A stretch of 64,000 nucleotides of DNA from CAVQJU01 sp963729215 (GCA_963729215.1 CAVSND010000009.1:248001-312000), one strand, 5' to 3'; numbered from the stretch's first letter, positions 15,054 through 25,853 are shown. The notes: a model not told the origin generated them from the letters alone. Program-made: numbers and translations.

Positions 15054-17354
15054 CTATCGCCGCTTGTATCGAAGCGCGACGACCGTTTCCTGATCGACGA
15101 CCAGCGGCCGCACGAATCGGTGAGACGTGCCCGCCCGTGGAACATCGATGCGAACCGGCAGCACCCCTGCCGCCCGCCGCTGCAGGTTGATGACGTTCTG
15201 CGAAGGCTCAACCAGGCGTTGGGCGGACTCTTCGGATTTCTTCAACGAGTCCGCGACATCAAACGATGTCGCTGTCTGTGGCGTTTTGCCCGAAACGGTC
15301 ACGGTCTCAGTGACCGATCCCCCCCGAAGGACGGAAATCGACCTGAACCGGCCGCTGATCGAACGACAACTGGCGCCGTTGTGTTTCGAATCCAGTGAGC
15401 GTTGCAGTCATCGTCACTTTGCCGTCAGGAACCCCTGACAAGACGTAGGTTCCGCTGCTGTCAGTTGTCGTCGATCGCCGGAATTCGTCTACTCCGAGCT
15501 CGATCGTGACGCCGGGCAGCACGGCGCCCGAAGCATCCGCGACGCGTCCACGGATCTCGCCCGGCGAAGCGATCCCAAAGCCGGGTCTGTACGTGCCGCC
15601 TCCCGTTCCACCGCCGACGCCGGCGCCCAAGCCGCCACCCATCGCCGGACCCACGGCGCTGAACCACGCCGGTCACCTGTGGCCGTCCCGGTCCCGGCGC
15701 CACCGCCGCTCCCACTCCCACTGTGAAACGTCACCAACGAGCGGTCGAACGCGGTCTGCTCGATGACGTTGCCGCCAGTGGTGCGAAGGGAATAGTTCTC
15801 CGGCGCGAATATCTCCCATTCCACCTCTCCCACCGGCACGTCCATCTTCGGGAGCGACATCTGCAGGTCTCCCTTGCGTGCGAACGGTGCGCCCGCATGC
15901 AGGTACACGAACGACACCGAATACGAACCGTTGGGCCTGAAGCCGGGACGCATGAGCGGCACGCGGACGCCGTCGGCGCCAAGCACCGGTTTCGCGGCCT
16001 CCCCCGCCACTTCGACCGACACAATCGATGCGCCTTCAGGCAGCTGGACCTTGAGAAACGGCTGGGCACGATTCTGAAGCTTGAGGACCACCTCAGTCAG
16101 CGCCCGTCCTTCGGCCGTGATGAGCGTGGTCGCCGTCGCCCGTTCCGCGTACGCGGCGAGGACGCCCGCGTCCGCGAATCGCCGGGCATCGAGAACGAGG
16201 CCAGGAACGGTACCCGCGGTTCGCTGGTAGCGGAACGCCGACAGCACCGGTTGCCGTGCCAGAGACTGGAGCGCCGGCTGGATTTCGCGGACGTCGATCC
16301 GGTGCATGCCGTCGCGATCCGCCGTCGTCAATTCCAGCGTGCCGATGCCCTCGACGCCGACCTCGCCCCGTTCGCGCTGCACCTCGGCGACCGACACGAA
16401 ACCGGTGTCCAGCGTGAACGACCCGCCGCCATGCGGCCGCTCGAGGCTGACGAGAAACTGGTGACGGCGCGCCGCCGGATCGGCGACGGTCAGCGTCACG
16501 GCCGCCCCGGCCTGTTCGCTGCGCTCGAGCGAACCTCCGGCGATGCTCGTGAGCTCGTAACCGGGTGGCAACTGAATCGAGACGGTGCGCGGCTCCCCCT
16601 GCACGACGGTCACATCGATGAGCGCGACCATCCGGACGTCCGAATCGCCGAGCGTCACCAGCGTCATCACGTCGGCGACGGTTCGCGCTTCGCGCGCGGC
16701 CGCCGTCGGCGCGCTGTCGCGCATCGACCACCACACCTCGGTCGCGGAACCTGGTGTGAGCGTCGCCTCTATGACCGTCCGGCCGCCGTTCACGGTCCGG
16801 CGCGTGATGAGCCCGGACGACAGGTGCACGTCGGCTTGTTCGCTCGGCAAGTCGATCGTCGCGCGGACCGTGCCGGCTGGCGGCGACGGCAGGACGAATG
16901 AACCGCGTCCCGGCGTGAACGTCAGCGGCGCTCCCCATTCGAGATTCAGCGCGAACGGACCAGGGCCCGGCAACAGCGCCGAGTGCGCCGTGCCTTCCGC
17001 GATGAGCGGCAGCGGCCGGCCGGCGGCGGTCGCATCCACGAGGGTCGCACCCGACAGAAGACCGACGCGCGCGACTCCGGGGCGCAGGACGTCTCCGGTC
17101 ACGCTGAACGTGCCGCGCGCCGACTCACGATCCACGCGCACGCGTAAGTCGGCGCTCGACAGCACGGCGGCGACGGGCGCGGCCGCCGAGGCTTCCGGCG
17201 GCCTGGCCGCCAGGTCGATCAGCCGGTTGTATTCCGTCACCGAGAGCGTCACCGTGCGCGGCGATTCAGCAGGCCGCACCGGCTGCTGCGCCGCGCCCGC
17301 GTGCGCGATCGCCGTAAACGAGACCGCCAGCGCTGTTGTCGTCAGTCTGGTCAT
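15054..17354 (-). CDS. Large secreted protein with C-terminal carboxypeptidase-regulatory-like domain (two frame breaks), tandem paralogue B
   Basis: The ATG at 17354 follows AGGGGTG and starts the signal peptide MTRLTTTALAVSFTAIAHAG. A long beta-rich body of unknown family ends near VPVGEVEWEIFAPENYSL. After a Gly-rich linker comes GRVADASGAVLPGVTIELG, a regulatory-like domain. The frame slips near 15655 and again near 15305; the last segment reads VTVSGKTPQTATSFDVADSL and ends ETVVALRYKRR. The N-terminal half (SVTEYNRLIDLAARP ... SADLRVRVDRESARGTF) parallels the gene immediately upstream at 17364-19234, 9 bp away, so the pair arose by tandem duplication. Restored length is about 765 aa. Confidence 0.72.
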
Positions 17355-17363
17355 GTGACACCC

Positions 17364-19234
17364 CTACTTCGCTCGCTTGTAGGCGAGCTCGAACGACGGT
17401 GAACTGGCTTCGGCGGTCAGTTCGGACGCCATGAACATGGACGGCCCAAACGTGGGAAAGGCAACGTGAACCGGTAGCGATCCGACCACCGAACGGCCGC
17501 CGGTTTCGTTCCTGAACTTGTCGACCAGCGCCTGCAATCCGGCCGCGCCGCGATCGGCTTGTTTCCTGTTGTCGGCGGGCGCCGCCGGCCTCCGGCCGGC
17601 GCAGCGCCTCCGCGAACGGACCGGGATCGGCCTCGGCCCTGAAGGATCCTGCCTGCGGTTCGACGCGAAAATGCGGCGGGTAATACAGCAGCACACCGGT
17701 GCGCGCGATCGGGAGATCGATGGCCGGCAGCTGCAGCCGGTCGCGACCCTTGTCGAGCCATGCGATTCGTTGACCGTCCTGCAGGTAGACCACGCTGACC
17801 ACGAACGTCGGCGCCTCGTCTCCCGCGCGGCCCTTCTCGAGGGGCAGCAGAATCGCTTCGGCCTCGGCTGCGGCCGGCCGGATCGGCCGCCCTGCGACCT
17901 CGGCGCTCCACAACTTCGAACCTGGCGGCATCACGACTTTCAGGAAGCTGCGCTGGTTGTTGCGGACGGCGTACCGCGCTTCGACGAGGAGACGCCCGTC
18001 TTCGGACACCAGCGTCCTGTAGCGCGCTTCCTCGACGTTGGCGATCAGCACGGCCTGCGGCGTATACCGCACGACCCGCACCGTGAGCGAACGCGGCTCG
18101 GTTCCGGGCAGCGGCCGCAGACGGAACGCAATCATGGACGGCGACTCGCGCCCCGCTACGAGATCGCCGACTTCCGACGGATCGGCCGGCTCGAGCCCGC
18201 GCGCCTGCCGCTCGGCAATCTCGCCGGCGCCCGCGACGTCAATCGCGATCGCACCGGCTTCGCGCTCGGCCGACGGCATGCGCACGAGCGGCACAGCAAT
18301 CGCCCCGTCACGGGGAGCACGCATCTCGGCCGAAATCACGAACGCCGCGTCCGCGGCAATCGGATCCAGGAAGCGCACGCGCAGCGTGCCGCCCACGGAT
18401 TCCCAGTCGCCGACGGTCGCGCCGTTCACCTCGTTGACGACGAGGCCGGGCGGAAGGCCGAGCGTCACTTCGCGGGCCAGCCCCTGCTGTACATCGATCC
18501 GGACCGAGACGCCGACCTGGCCCGATTCCTCGCCGAGGGCGACCATCTCGCTCAGGCGTGCACGAACCCTGAGCGGCAGCTCCGCCCGTCGATCCGCGAC
18601 CTTCCGCTTCCACGACAGCATCAGCGGCTGATTCGATCGACCCAGCATCGTCCAGCGCGTGTCGGTGCCGGCTTCCGCCCGTTCCGTGACGAAGCCGCCG
18701 TTGACCGATACGTCGACTTCGCTTCTCGGCAGCGTCAACGTCGCCGTCGAAATCGGCGACGGTGATGGGGGAAGGGCGATCGACTCGGCACCGGCCGACG
18801 CCGTCAGCGGGAGCGCCAGTTCGAGTACCGAGCACGAAACGACCGGCCCGCGACAGCAGGACATGCGGTGAGGCGCCGCCGACCAGCGAGACGGGCTGGC
18901 CGTCGAGCTGCGCGTCGCGCACCAGGAGCCCCGATGGAATCTGCACGCGTGTCCAGACATCGCGAAGCACGTCGATCGTCAACCGGGCGCGGCCGCTGAC
19001 CGCTTCCCCGTCGACGCGGAGATCGTAGTCGACGCGCGTCAGCGTGGCATCGACAGGGGGCGCCGCGGGCGGCGCTGTTCTAGGGTTGGCTTTTTCGCGA
19101 AGCGCCTTGTATTCATCGAGCGGAAGAACGACCCAGCCTTCAGGCGGCGCGGTGGTCTGCGCCATGAGATTTCCGGTGCTGCCCGCTGTCCACACCACGA
19201 CCGCCGCCGCCACGAGGATGCGTGCTCGACGCAT
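17364..19234 (-). CDS. Large secreted protein (two frame breaks), tandem paralogue A
   Basis: The ATG at 19234 is set by GGAGG five nt upstream; the signal peptide is MRRARILVAAAVVVWTAGST. The body includes LPLDEYKALREKANP and DATLTRVDYDLRVDGEAVSG, matching the start of paralogue B downstream. The frame slips near 18860 (inside SPHVLLSRAGR) and near 17590 in a GCCGGC-rich stretch. The true C-terminus reads LQALVDKFRNETGGRSVVG and ends SFELAYKRAK. Restored length is about 620 aa. It lacks the regulatory-like C-terminal domain of B. Likely exported and beta-rich; function unknown. Confidence 0.72.
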
Positions 19235-19445
19235 AGGCCCTCCGTCCGCCGGCACAGCGGCCGGCTCTCCGTTAAGACGCGAGACAGGTGCGTCTCGTCT
19301 GGACGCAACAACGCTGCAAGCGTCCGGCCGCGTTTCAACGTAGAAAATCCTTCGCGATCGCGTACGCGAGGGAGCCGAGCGATCCACACGGATGGAGATC
19401 AATCCAAAAGTACGACTTACACTTTCGTGCGCGTGCTAGGATCTC

Positions 19446-19500
19446 GGCTCGTGGCTCATGCCTCGTGGCTCGTGGCTCGTGGCTCGTGGCTCGTGGCTCG
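19446..19500. repeat. TGGCTCG heptamer array (about 8 copies) in a 303-bp gene-free stretch
   Basis: Tandem TGGCTCG units, five perfect in a row (19466-19500) preceded by variants TGGCTCA and TGCCTCG. It occupies part of the non-coding interval 19235-19537, which otherwise holds only short GC-rich inverted repeats. Because the unit is 7 bp, copy-number change would alter spacing but not a reading frame of the downstream gene, which starts at 19538. Confidence 0.92.
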
Positions 19501-19537
19501 TAGCTGGCAGCTCGAAGCGTGCCAGGAGGTAGCAGGT

Positions 19538-20782
19538 ATGAAGAAGCTTCTATCCGTCGGCGCGTTCGCGATGCTCCTGGCGGCGGCCGCCGGTTCCCAG
19601 ATCGGATTCGGCCAGCAGAAAGTGGAGATGATGCCGGGCGGATTTGGCATCCCGGTGGCGCCCCGCGGCCTCTGGGGCAAGAAGCTGCCCGAGAAGCCGG
19701 TCGAATTCGACACCGCCGAAGGCCAGCGGATCCGCGTCGTCGCGGTCACGAAGGCACTGTCGTTTCCGTGGACCGTCGCGTTTCTCCCCGACGGCAACAT
19801 GCTCGTCACCGAACGGGCGGGCCGCCTGCGGATCATCAAGGGAGGCGTTCTCGATCCGAAACCCATTGCGGGCGTTCCGGCTGCGCGCAACATCGGGATC
19901 TCGGGCGAACCAGGGGCGGTTCACGGCTTCATGGACGTGATCCTGCATCCGCAATTCGCGCAGAATCGCTTCGTCTACATCTGCTACACGAAGCCCATCG
20001 ACGACAAGCGTCAGACGACGGCGATCGCTCGCGGAAAGTGGGACGGGAGCGCGCTCACGGAAACGAAAGACGTGTTCGTCGGGGATGAAGGCATCGGCAC
20101 GGCGCGTATCGCCTTCGGCCGCGACGGCATGTTGTACATGACCACCTCCGCGGCGGCCGGCAACAGCTCGCAGGATCCCAACAGTCAGTCGGGCAAGGTG
20201 CTCCGCCTCAAAGACGACGGCAGCGTGCCCGGCGACAATCCGTTTGTCGGCAAGGCCGGTTACAAACCCGAGATCTACACGCTCGGGCACCGGAGCTCGC
20301 TCGGTCTCGCCATGCATCCTGGCACCGGCCAGATGTGGCAGAACGAAAACGGGCCAAACGGCGGCGACGAAATCAACATCCTCAAGCCCGGCCTGAACTA
20401 CGGCTGGCCGACGGTGAGCTACGGCCGCACGTATGCCGGCCCATGGCAGAACGAGCGTCCGGGTCACGCGGGCTTCGAGCCGCCGATCGTGTACTGGGTG
20501 CCGGCCATCGCCGTGTCGGGAATGGCCTTCTACACGGGCGATCGCTTTCCGAAGTGGAAGGGTGACGTGTTCGTCGGTTCGCTCCGCACGGGCGAGATTC
20601 CCGGCACCGGCCACCTCGAGCGGATCCTGTTCAACGAGAAGATGGAAGAGCTGCGCCGGGAGTCGCTGCTCGTCGAACTCCGTCAACGCATCCGCGACGT
20701 CAAGCAGGGACCCGACGGGCTGCTTTACCTCACCACGGACATGGAGGAGGGTGCGGTGCTGAGAATCGAGCCGGCCTCGTAA
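19538..20782 (+). CDS. PQQ-dependent sugar dehydrogenase-type protein, 414 aa
   Basis: AGGAGGT (19524-19530) fixes the ATG at 19538, which opens a signal peptide (MKKLLSVGAFAMLLAAAAGS). The body is a soluble glucose/aldose sugar dehydrogenase-like propeller: SFPWTVAFLPDGNMLVTERAG, GFMDVILHPQF, LGHRSSLGLAMHPGTGQMWQ, NGPNGGDEINILKPGLNYGW. These are signature segments of the GSDH family (compare E. coli YliI). It would oxidise aldoses in the periplasm using PQQ. Length is typical. The TGGCTCG array lies just upstream. Confidence 0.9.
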   Translation: MKKLLSVGAFAMLLAAAAGSQIGFGQQKVEMMPGGFGIPVAPRGLWGKKLPEKPVEFDTAEGQRIRVVAVTKALSFPWTVAFLPDGNMLVTERAGRLRIIKGGVLDPKPIAGVPAARNIGISGEPGAVHGFMDVILHPQFAQNRFVYICYTKPIDDKRQTTAIARGKWDGSALTETKDVFVGDEGIGTARIAFGRDGMLYMTTSAAAGNSSQDPNSQSGKVLRLKDDGSVPGDNPFVGKAGYKPEIYTLGHRSSLGLAMHPGTGQMWQNENGPNGGDEINILKPGLNYGWPTVSYGRTYAGPWQNERPGHAGFEPPIVYWVPAIAVSGMAFYTGDRFPKWKGDVFVGSLRTGEIPGTGHLERILFNEKMEELRRESLLVELRQRIRDVKQGPDGLLYLTTDMEEGAVLRIEPAS

Positions 20783-20837
20783 TTGACTTCTTTTTGATCG
20801 CCTTCGGGGGCTTTCGAGGGGATGATCGCCCCCGGCG

Positions 20838-21680
20838 ATGAACAGCCGCACGCGACGTTCTGGTTGTGTGACCGCCCTGGTGGCGTTGTTGTGGGCAACC
20901 GCCCCGGCATCCCCGCTCGCGCAGTGGCTGAAATACCCGACGGCCGCGGTACCGCGGACCGCGGATGGGAAACCCAACCTCTCGGCTCCGGCGCCGCGAT
21001 CTGCCGACGGCAGGCCTGACTTCTCCGGCGTCTGGGAAAACGACGGGTTCGATCCGACTCGCGCCGAAGGCCTCAACTCCGGCGGTCCGCCGAAGACGCC
21101 GTTCTTCGACATCGTCCACGGCATGACCGGCGCGCCGCCGTATCAACCGTGGGCGGCGGATCTGACGGCGAAGCGCAGGGCCGACTTCGGCAAGGACAAT
21201 CCGGACGCGCGATGTCTGCCGCTCGGTCCCGTCCAGATGATGGCGCACCCGCTGCCGAAGAAGATCGTCCATGTGCCCGGGCTCCTCGCGATCCTCCACG
21301 AGCGCAACATGGAGTTCCGGCAGATCTTCACCGACGGCCGCCCGCTCCCGGCCGACCAGCAGCCGTCATGGGGCGGCTACTCCACCGGCATGTGGGACGG
21401 GGACACGCTCGTCGTGCAGACATCGGGCCTGCGCGACGGCCTGTGGGCCGACTTCGCAGGCAGCCCGCTGACCGGGCGCGCCAGGATCGCCGAGCGCTTC
21501 AGGCGGCCGGCGTACGGGCGGCTTGAGGTCGTCGTCACCGTGGACGATCCCGGAGCCTACACCCGCCCGTGGACGATCACGCTCAATCAGCACATGGCGC
21601 TGGACACCGATCTCCTCGAATACGCCTGCCTCGAAAACGAAAAAGACGTGACTCATCTCGCGGGAAGGACGACGCCATGA
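20838..21680 (+). CDS. Secreted hypothetical protein, 280 aa (same family as the fragment at position 2)
   Basis: Signal peptide, then GRPDFSGVWENDGFDPTRAE, CLPLGPVQMMAHPLPKKIVH, WGGYSTGMWDGDTLVVQTSG and the C-terminal TRPWT/EYACLENEKD block. I associate this pattern with secreted proteins of unknown function in Acidobacteriota. The start at 20838 has no clear Shine-Dalgarno sequence; a GTG about 10 codons later is possible. Its TGA overlaps the ATG of the next gene (ATGA), so the two are coupled. Confidence 0.75.
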   Translation: MNSRTRRSGCVTALVALLWATAPASPLAQWLKYPTAAVPRTADGKPNLSAPAPRSADGRPDFSGVWENDGFDPTRAEGLNSGGPPKTPFFDIVHGMTGAPPYQPWAADLTAKRRADFGKDNPDARCLPLGPVQMMAHPLPKKIVHVPGLLAILHERNMEFRQIFTDGRPLPADQQPSWGGYSTGMWDGDTLVVQTSGLRDGLWADFAGSPLTGRARIAERFRRPAYGRLEVVVTVDDPGAYTRPWTITLNQHMALDTDLLEYACLENEKDVTHLAGRTTP

Positions 21681-23279
21681 ATCGAGTGATTTCGGCCGCG
21701 GTGATATGCGTGTTGCTCGCCGCTTCGGCTTTCGCCGCCGACGGCATCTCGGGCACGTGGTCGTCGGGCGCGAGTCCTGCTGCGCAGACCTTCATTTTCA
21801 AAGTCCTGGGCAACACGTTCATCGGCATCACGTGCGGCCCGTGTGACGACCCCTCGACGGCATTTCGCGTCACTGACGGCCGGATCGTGGATGCGCGGCA
21901 CGTCACATTCGTCGTCGATCGGGAGCACGGCGGGCGCGACTATGTCGCCGCAACCCTTTCGGGTACGCAGATGACGATGGAGACGCGACGCGAGGGCGGC
22001 ACGGGAGTGCCGGCGAGCGCCGTCCTGTCACGCGTGCTCGGAAAACGGAGCACCGCGAGCGGCGCCGGCTGCCGCGCTTCTGCCGTCCGACATCGAGGGT
22101 CGATGGGTCTCCGTCGGCCGGGTGGCGCAGCAGAATGTGACCCTCAAGGTCCGGAACAACCGGATTTCAGGCGTCATCTGCGGGCCGTGCGACGATCCGG
22201 ACGGCGTGGCGCTCATCGAGGACGGCGTGCTCGACGGCGCCAACATCAGCTTCTTCATCCACCACATCGACACGCCGTACGCCGCCGTTCAGGCGAACGG
22301 CCCCGGCCGGAACTTCATGAAAGGAACGATCACGGGCAACGTCATGAAGTTCAAGTGGGTGCGCGAGGGCCGGGAAAACGAGCCGGGCGGCGAGATGGTG
22401 TTCACCGGCCCGATCAGGAACTCCACGGCGGCCGCCGCCGCGGCCGCCTGCGATCGCGAGTGCCTGCGGGGATTCATGACGCAGTATCTGAACGCGATGG
22501 TCGCGCACACGCCGGGCGTGCTGCCGCTCGCTCCGGCGGTCAGGTTCACCGAAGACACGGTGGACATGAAGCTCGGCGATGGCCTGTGGAGACAGGCCTC
22601 GAAGATCAGGCCGTACCGTCTCGACATCCTCGATGTCGCGCAGGGCGTCGCGGCGTCTCAAGTGGTGGTCGAGGAGGCCGGCGCTCCCGTCATGCTGATG
22701 CTCCGGCTGAAGATTGCCAACGGGGCGATCTCCGAAGTCGAGACCCAGGTGACGAGGAGCCGGGAAGAGGGCGCCATCTTCGCGGTGGAGGGGCTTCAGG
22801 CGCCAAATGCCGCCATGCTCAAGCCCGTCGCTGCCGCCGCACGCAGTTCGCGCGCGGAGGCGATCAAGCTGGCCGAGTTCTACCCGGCCGGACTCGAAAT
22901 CGGCAGCTTCGTGGCCGTCAACGCGCCGTTCGCCGCCGACGCGTACCGCTTCGAAAACGGACGGCTGATGGCCGGCAAGGGATGCACGTTCCAGCCCCCG
23001 TCATGCGAGGACATCAAGGGCCAGACGATCACCAAGCATCCGGGACTGACGTATCGGGTCGTCGCCGTGGACGAGGAGCTCGGCATCACGCTGCTCCGGA
23101 TGAATTTCGGGCCCGCGGGCGGCCGCTACGGCGCGGGCAACGGCTTGATGGTCTGGGAAGCGTTCAAAGTCTATGGAGGCGAGATTCACGGCGTCGAAGC
23201 GTTCATGAAGATCATGCCCGTCGACAAGCCATCCGGCTGGGACACTGACGTGCAACATCCGGCAGCCGACAAACGGTGA
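21677..23279 (+). CDS. Secreted protein with duplicated CGPCDDP domain (one frame break)
   Basis: Signal peptide MNRVISAAVICVLLAASAFA, then domain 1 (GNTFIGITCGPCDDPSTAFR), then domain 2 (NNRISGVICGPCDDPDGVAL), about 145 residues apart. The frame slips near 22040 at an AAAA run; the restored joint passes through DIEGRWVSVGRVAQQNVTL. A C-terminal ~290-residue part follows (DRECLRGFMTQYLNAMVAH, reminiscent of a SnoaL-like start). ATGA overlap with the upstream gene. Restored length is about 533 aa. No known function; the CxxC in each repeat could bind metal or form a disulfide. Confidence 0.7.
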
Positions 23280-23300
23280 ACGCGGTGGGCATTTGTCGAC

Positions 23301-23355
23301 GTAGCGGCCGGCTTCAGCCAGCCGGCGAACGTCCACATTGAGGGCGGACGTCTAC
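23301..23355. repeat. Dispersed GC-rich intergenic element, family II, copy B (55 bp)
   Basis: Reverse-complement relative of the element at 10088-10140: reads GTAGACGTCCGCC ... GAAGCCGGCCGCTAC on the minus strand. Its first bases GTAG contain the TAG stop codon (23352-23354) of the minus-strand gene at 23352-23737. It lies between two convergent genes. Confidence 0.8.
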
Positions 23356-23737
23356 GGCTGACAAGACGCTAGTGCACCGTCCCTGACGGTGCCGAAGCCG
23401 TTGGCCCTGCGGCCAGCGACGCGGCTGATCATGTCCTCCAGCCGCGCCTTCTCAATCGCGAACGGGCCGGCGACGGCTGCGCCGAGTGTCATCTCGATCG
23501 CGATGAGCATGCCGCCCTCGAACGGGTTGACGATCCAGCTGAACCCGCGCAGTGCCGCCACTCGCTTCGCCTGACCGGGGTTCTTCAGGCGGTCCATGGC
23601 ATGAAGCATCTCCTCGAGCAGCACCCGCACGTCGTCGTCGATCCAGGCGTCGCGGGCTCGCGCGTGACGCCTTCGATGGTTTCCGTCACCGCGACGGTCG
23701 TGCCTTTGAGACAGATATCCACGAGAATGGGCGTCAT
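23352..23737 (-). CDS. Conserved-looking small hypothetical protein (one frame break)
   Basis: Starts MTPILVDICLKGTTVAVTET directly after the TAG of the SSP411 gene (TAG-ATG, no gap). The frame slips near 23660, after which RVLLEEMLHAMDRLKNPGQA and GFSWIVNPFEGGMLIAIEMT follow. The interval length is not a multiple of three, in line with one indel. No signal peptide; mixed alpha/beta; family not recognised. The stop codon lies in repeat family II. The zero-gap arrangement implies co-translation with the upstream gene. Confidence 0.55.
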
Positions 23738-25853
23738 CTAGGCGAGCTCACCTGCAAGTTGGGCCACGGTCGTGACCGGCGCGTGGCACGTGAAATTGCG
23801 GCAGACATATGCGGCCGGCGAACCGTCCACGGGACGCATCGACGCCACAAACGGCAGTTTCGACGCGAGGGCGGCCTGCCTCGCCGGCGTCAGGTTCAGC
23901 GACACGGCAAACGGTAAATACTGCTGCCCGACTCGGCGCGCCAAGCTCGCCGTCGCCTGCCTCGTCGCCGACGATGACCACCTGGCGGATGCCTGACAGG
24001 TACACGGACAGCGCCGAAGCCATCATCGGGACGCCGCGGCCCATCTGCTCAAGGCGCGTCGCGAAATACTTGAGCGTCCGTTCAATACGGTCCGTCCATC
24101 GTGGTTCCTCGAGCAGGTGCGACAGCACGAGGAGGTTGAGCACGGAGATCGAACTGGCTGTCGGCTCGGCGCCGTCGTAGTCCTCTTTCATGCGAAGCAG
24201 CACGCTGGCATCGCGTCCGGTCGTGCTGAACCAGCCGCCCGCCGCGTCGTCCCAGAAGAGCTCGTCCTGCCGCCGCTCGAGTATTTCGGCCCACTCGAGC
24301 CACGATGGGTCCGGATCGACCTGGAAGAGCTCGAGAAGCCCGAAGATCAGGTACGCGTAGTCCTCGGCGTACGCCTCGATGCTCGCTTCGCCGCGACGAT
24401 AGCGGCGCAGGAGCGTGCGGGACGTGGCGTTCCACATGCGATCGCGCAGAAACGAGGCGGCACGCCGCGCCGCGTTCAAGTAAGCGGAAACATCCTGCCC
24501 GTACGCGCCGATCACCCGGACCGCTCGCGCGAAAGCCGCCAGCATCAGCCCGTTCCACGCCGTCAACACCTTGTCATCGAGATACGGGTGCGGCCGTGCG
24601 ACGCGGGCCTCGAACATCCGCAGCCGCGCGCGGTCGAGCGCCGCATCCACGTCAGCCACGCTCGTCCCCAGGCTCTTCGCGATCTCGTCAACCGATCGCG
24701 CAAGGTACGGGATGTTCTTGCCCGTGAACTCTCCATGCGGATCCGCGGGTGCGTTCCCGCCATCCTCGATCCCGAAGCGCTGCCGTACGAATGGCTCGGC
24801 ATCCCCGACGAGCGGCGCCAGTTCGCTCGCGCTCCACAAGTAGAAGGCGCCCTCCATCGCATGGGCGCCCGGCTTGCCCACCTCGTCGGCCGGCAGGCTG
24901 TCGGCATCCTCGGCGGAATAGAACCCGCCGGCCTCGTCTGTCATCTGCCTGAGCACATAGCGAAGCGTGTCCTCGGCGACGTCGGCGTAGTACCGGTCGC
25001 CGGACACCTGGGCGCCTTCGAGAAACGCGAGCACGAGCTGTGCCTGGTCGTACAACATCTTCTCGAAATGCGGCACCCGCCAGGCGGCGTCGACCGAATA
25101 GCGATGGAATCCGCCTCCGATGTGGTCGCGCATACCGCCCGAGGCCATCGCCCCGAGCGCCGCGAGGGCGATGTCCCGCGCCCCGTCGTTGCCGATCCGC
25201 GCGTACTCGCGAAACAGAAACAGCAACTCGCACGGGCGCGGGAATTTCGGCGCGCCGCCGAACCCGCCGTTCACCCGGTCGAACGCCTCGCGGAACGAGC
25301 CGGCTGTCCGCTCCAGCGCATAGGCGCCGGGCATATCCGCGGATGGAACGACCTGCTCGACTCCGCGCAGCTGGGCGGTCAGGGCGTCCGCCGATCCCTG
25401 CACCTTGGCCTCCTCGCTCCCCCACACCCGCGCGATCTCGCCGAGGATGTCCACGAACCCGGGACGGCCCCATCGCGACTCGGGCGGAAAGTATGTCCCG
25501 CCGTAGAACGGCTTGAGATCCGGCGTCAGCCAGACGCTCATGGGCCAGCCGCCCGATCCGGTCGTCGCCTGGACGAACGTCATATAGACGCGATCCACGT
25601 CGGGCCGCTCTTCGCGGTCCACCTTGATCGAGACGAACCCCTCGTTCAGCACCGACGCCACCGCCTCGTTCTCGAACGATTCGTGCGCCATCACATGGCA
25701 CCAATGGCACGTGGAGTAGCCGATTGAGAGAAAAATCGGCTTCCGCTCGAGGCGCGCCCTCGCAAACGCCTCGTCTCCCCATGGAAACCAGTCGACCGGA
25801 TTGGACGCATGCTGGAGCAGGTACGGGCTATGTTCGCCGGCGAGCCGATTCAC
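23738..25853 (-). CDS. Thioredoxin-domain protein of the SSP411/YyaL (DUF255) family (one frame break)
   Basis: Opens with MNRLAGEHSPYLLQHASNPV, the family signature, then a thioredoxin-like N-domain with the CHWC redox motif at residues 49-52 and GGWPMSVWLTPDLKPFYGGT. An (alpha/alpha)-barrel typical of glycosidase-like folds fills the rest (GMRDHIGGGFHRYSVD). The frame slips near 23940; the true C-terminus reads RVGQQYLPFAVSLNL ... YVCRNFTCHAPVTTVAQLAG. Restored length is about 705 aa, normal for the family. Role in bacteria unclear. Divergent from the PfpI gene, 30 bp between starts. Confidence 0.88.

Noticed and set aside
15723..16901. 392-codon plus-strand frame over paralogue B
   Set aside because: Same reason; it would also erase the tandem homology on the minus strand.
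17518..18765. 415-codon plus-strand frame over paralogue A
   Set aside because: Arg-rich shadow; the minus strand encodes the paralogue with signal peptide and ribosome-binding site.
19446..19500. CRISPR array
   Set aside because: Units are 7 bp and directly adjacent, with no spacers; no cas gene in the window.
20784..20835. Possible hairpin or promoter (TTGACT, GGGGGC/GCCCCC) before 20838
   Set aside because: The stem is only 6 bp with a 16-nt loop, and no -10 box sits at the right distance; too weak to list.
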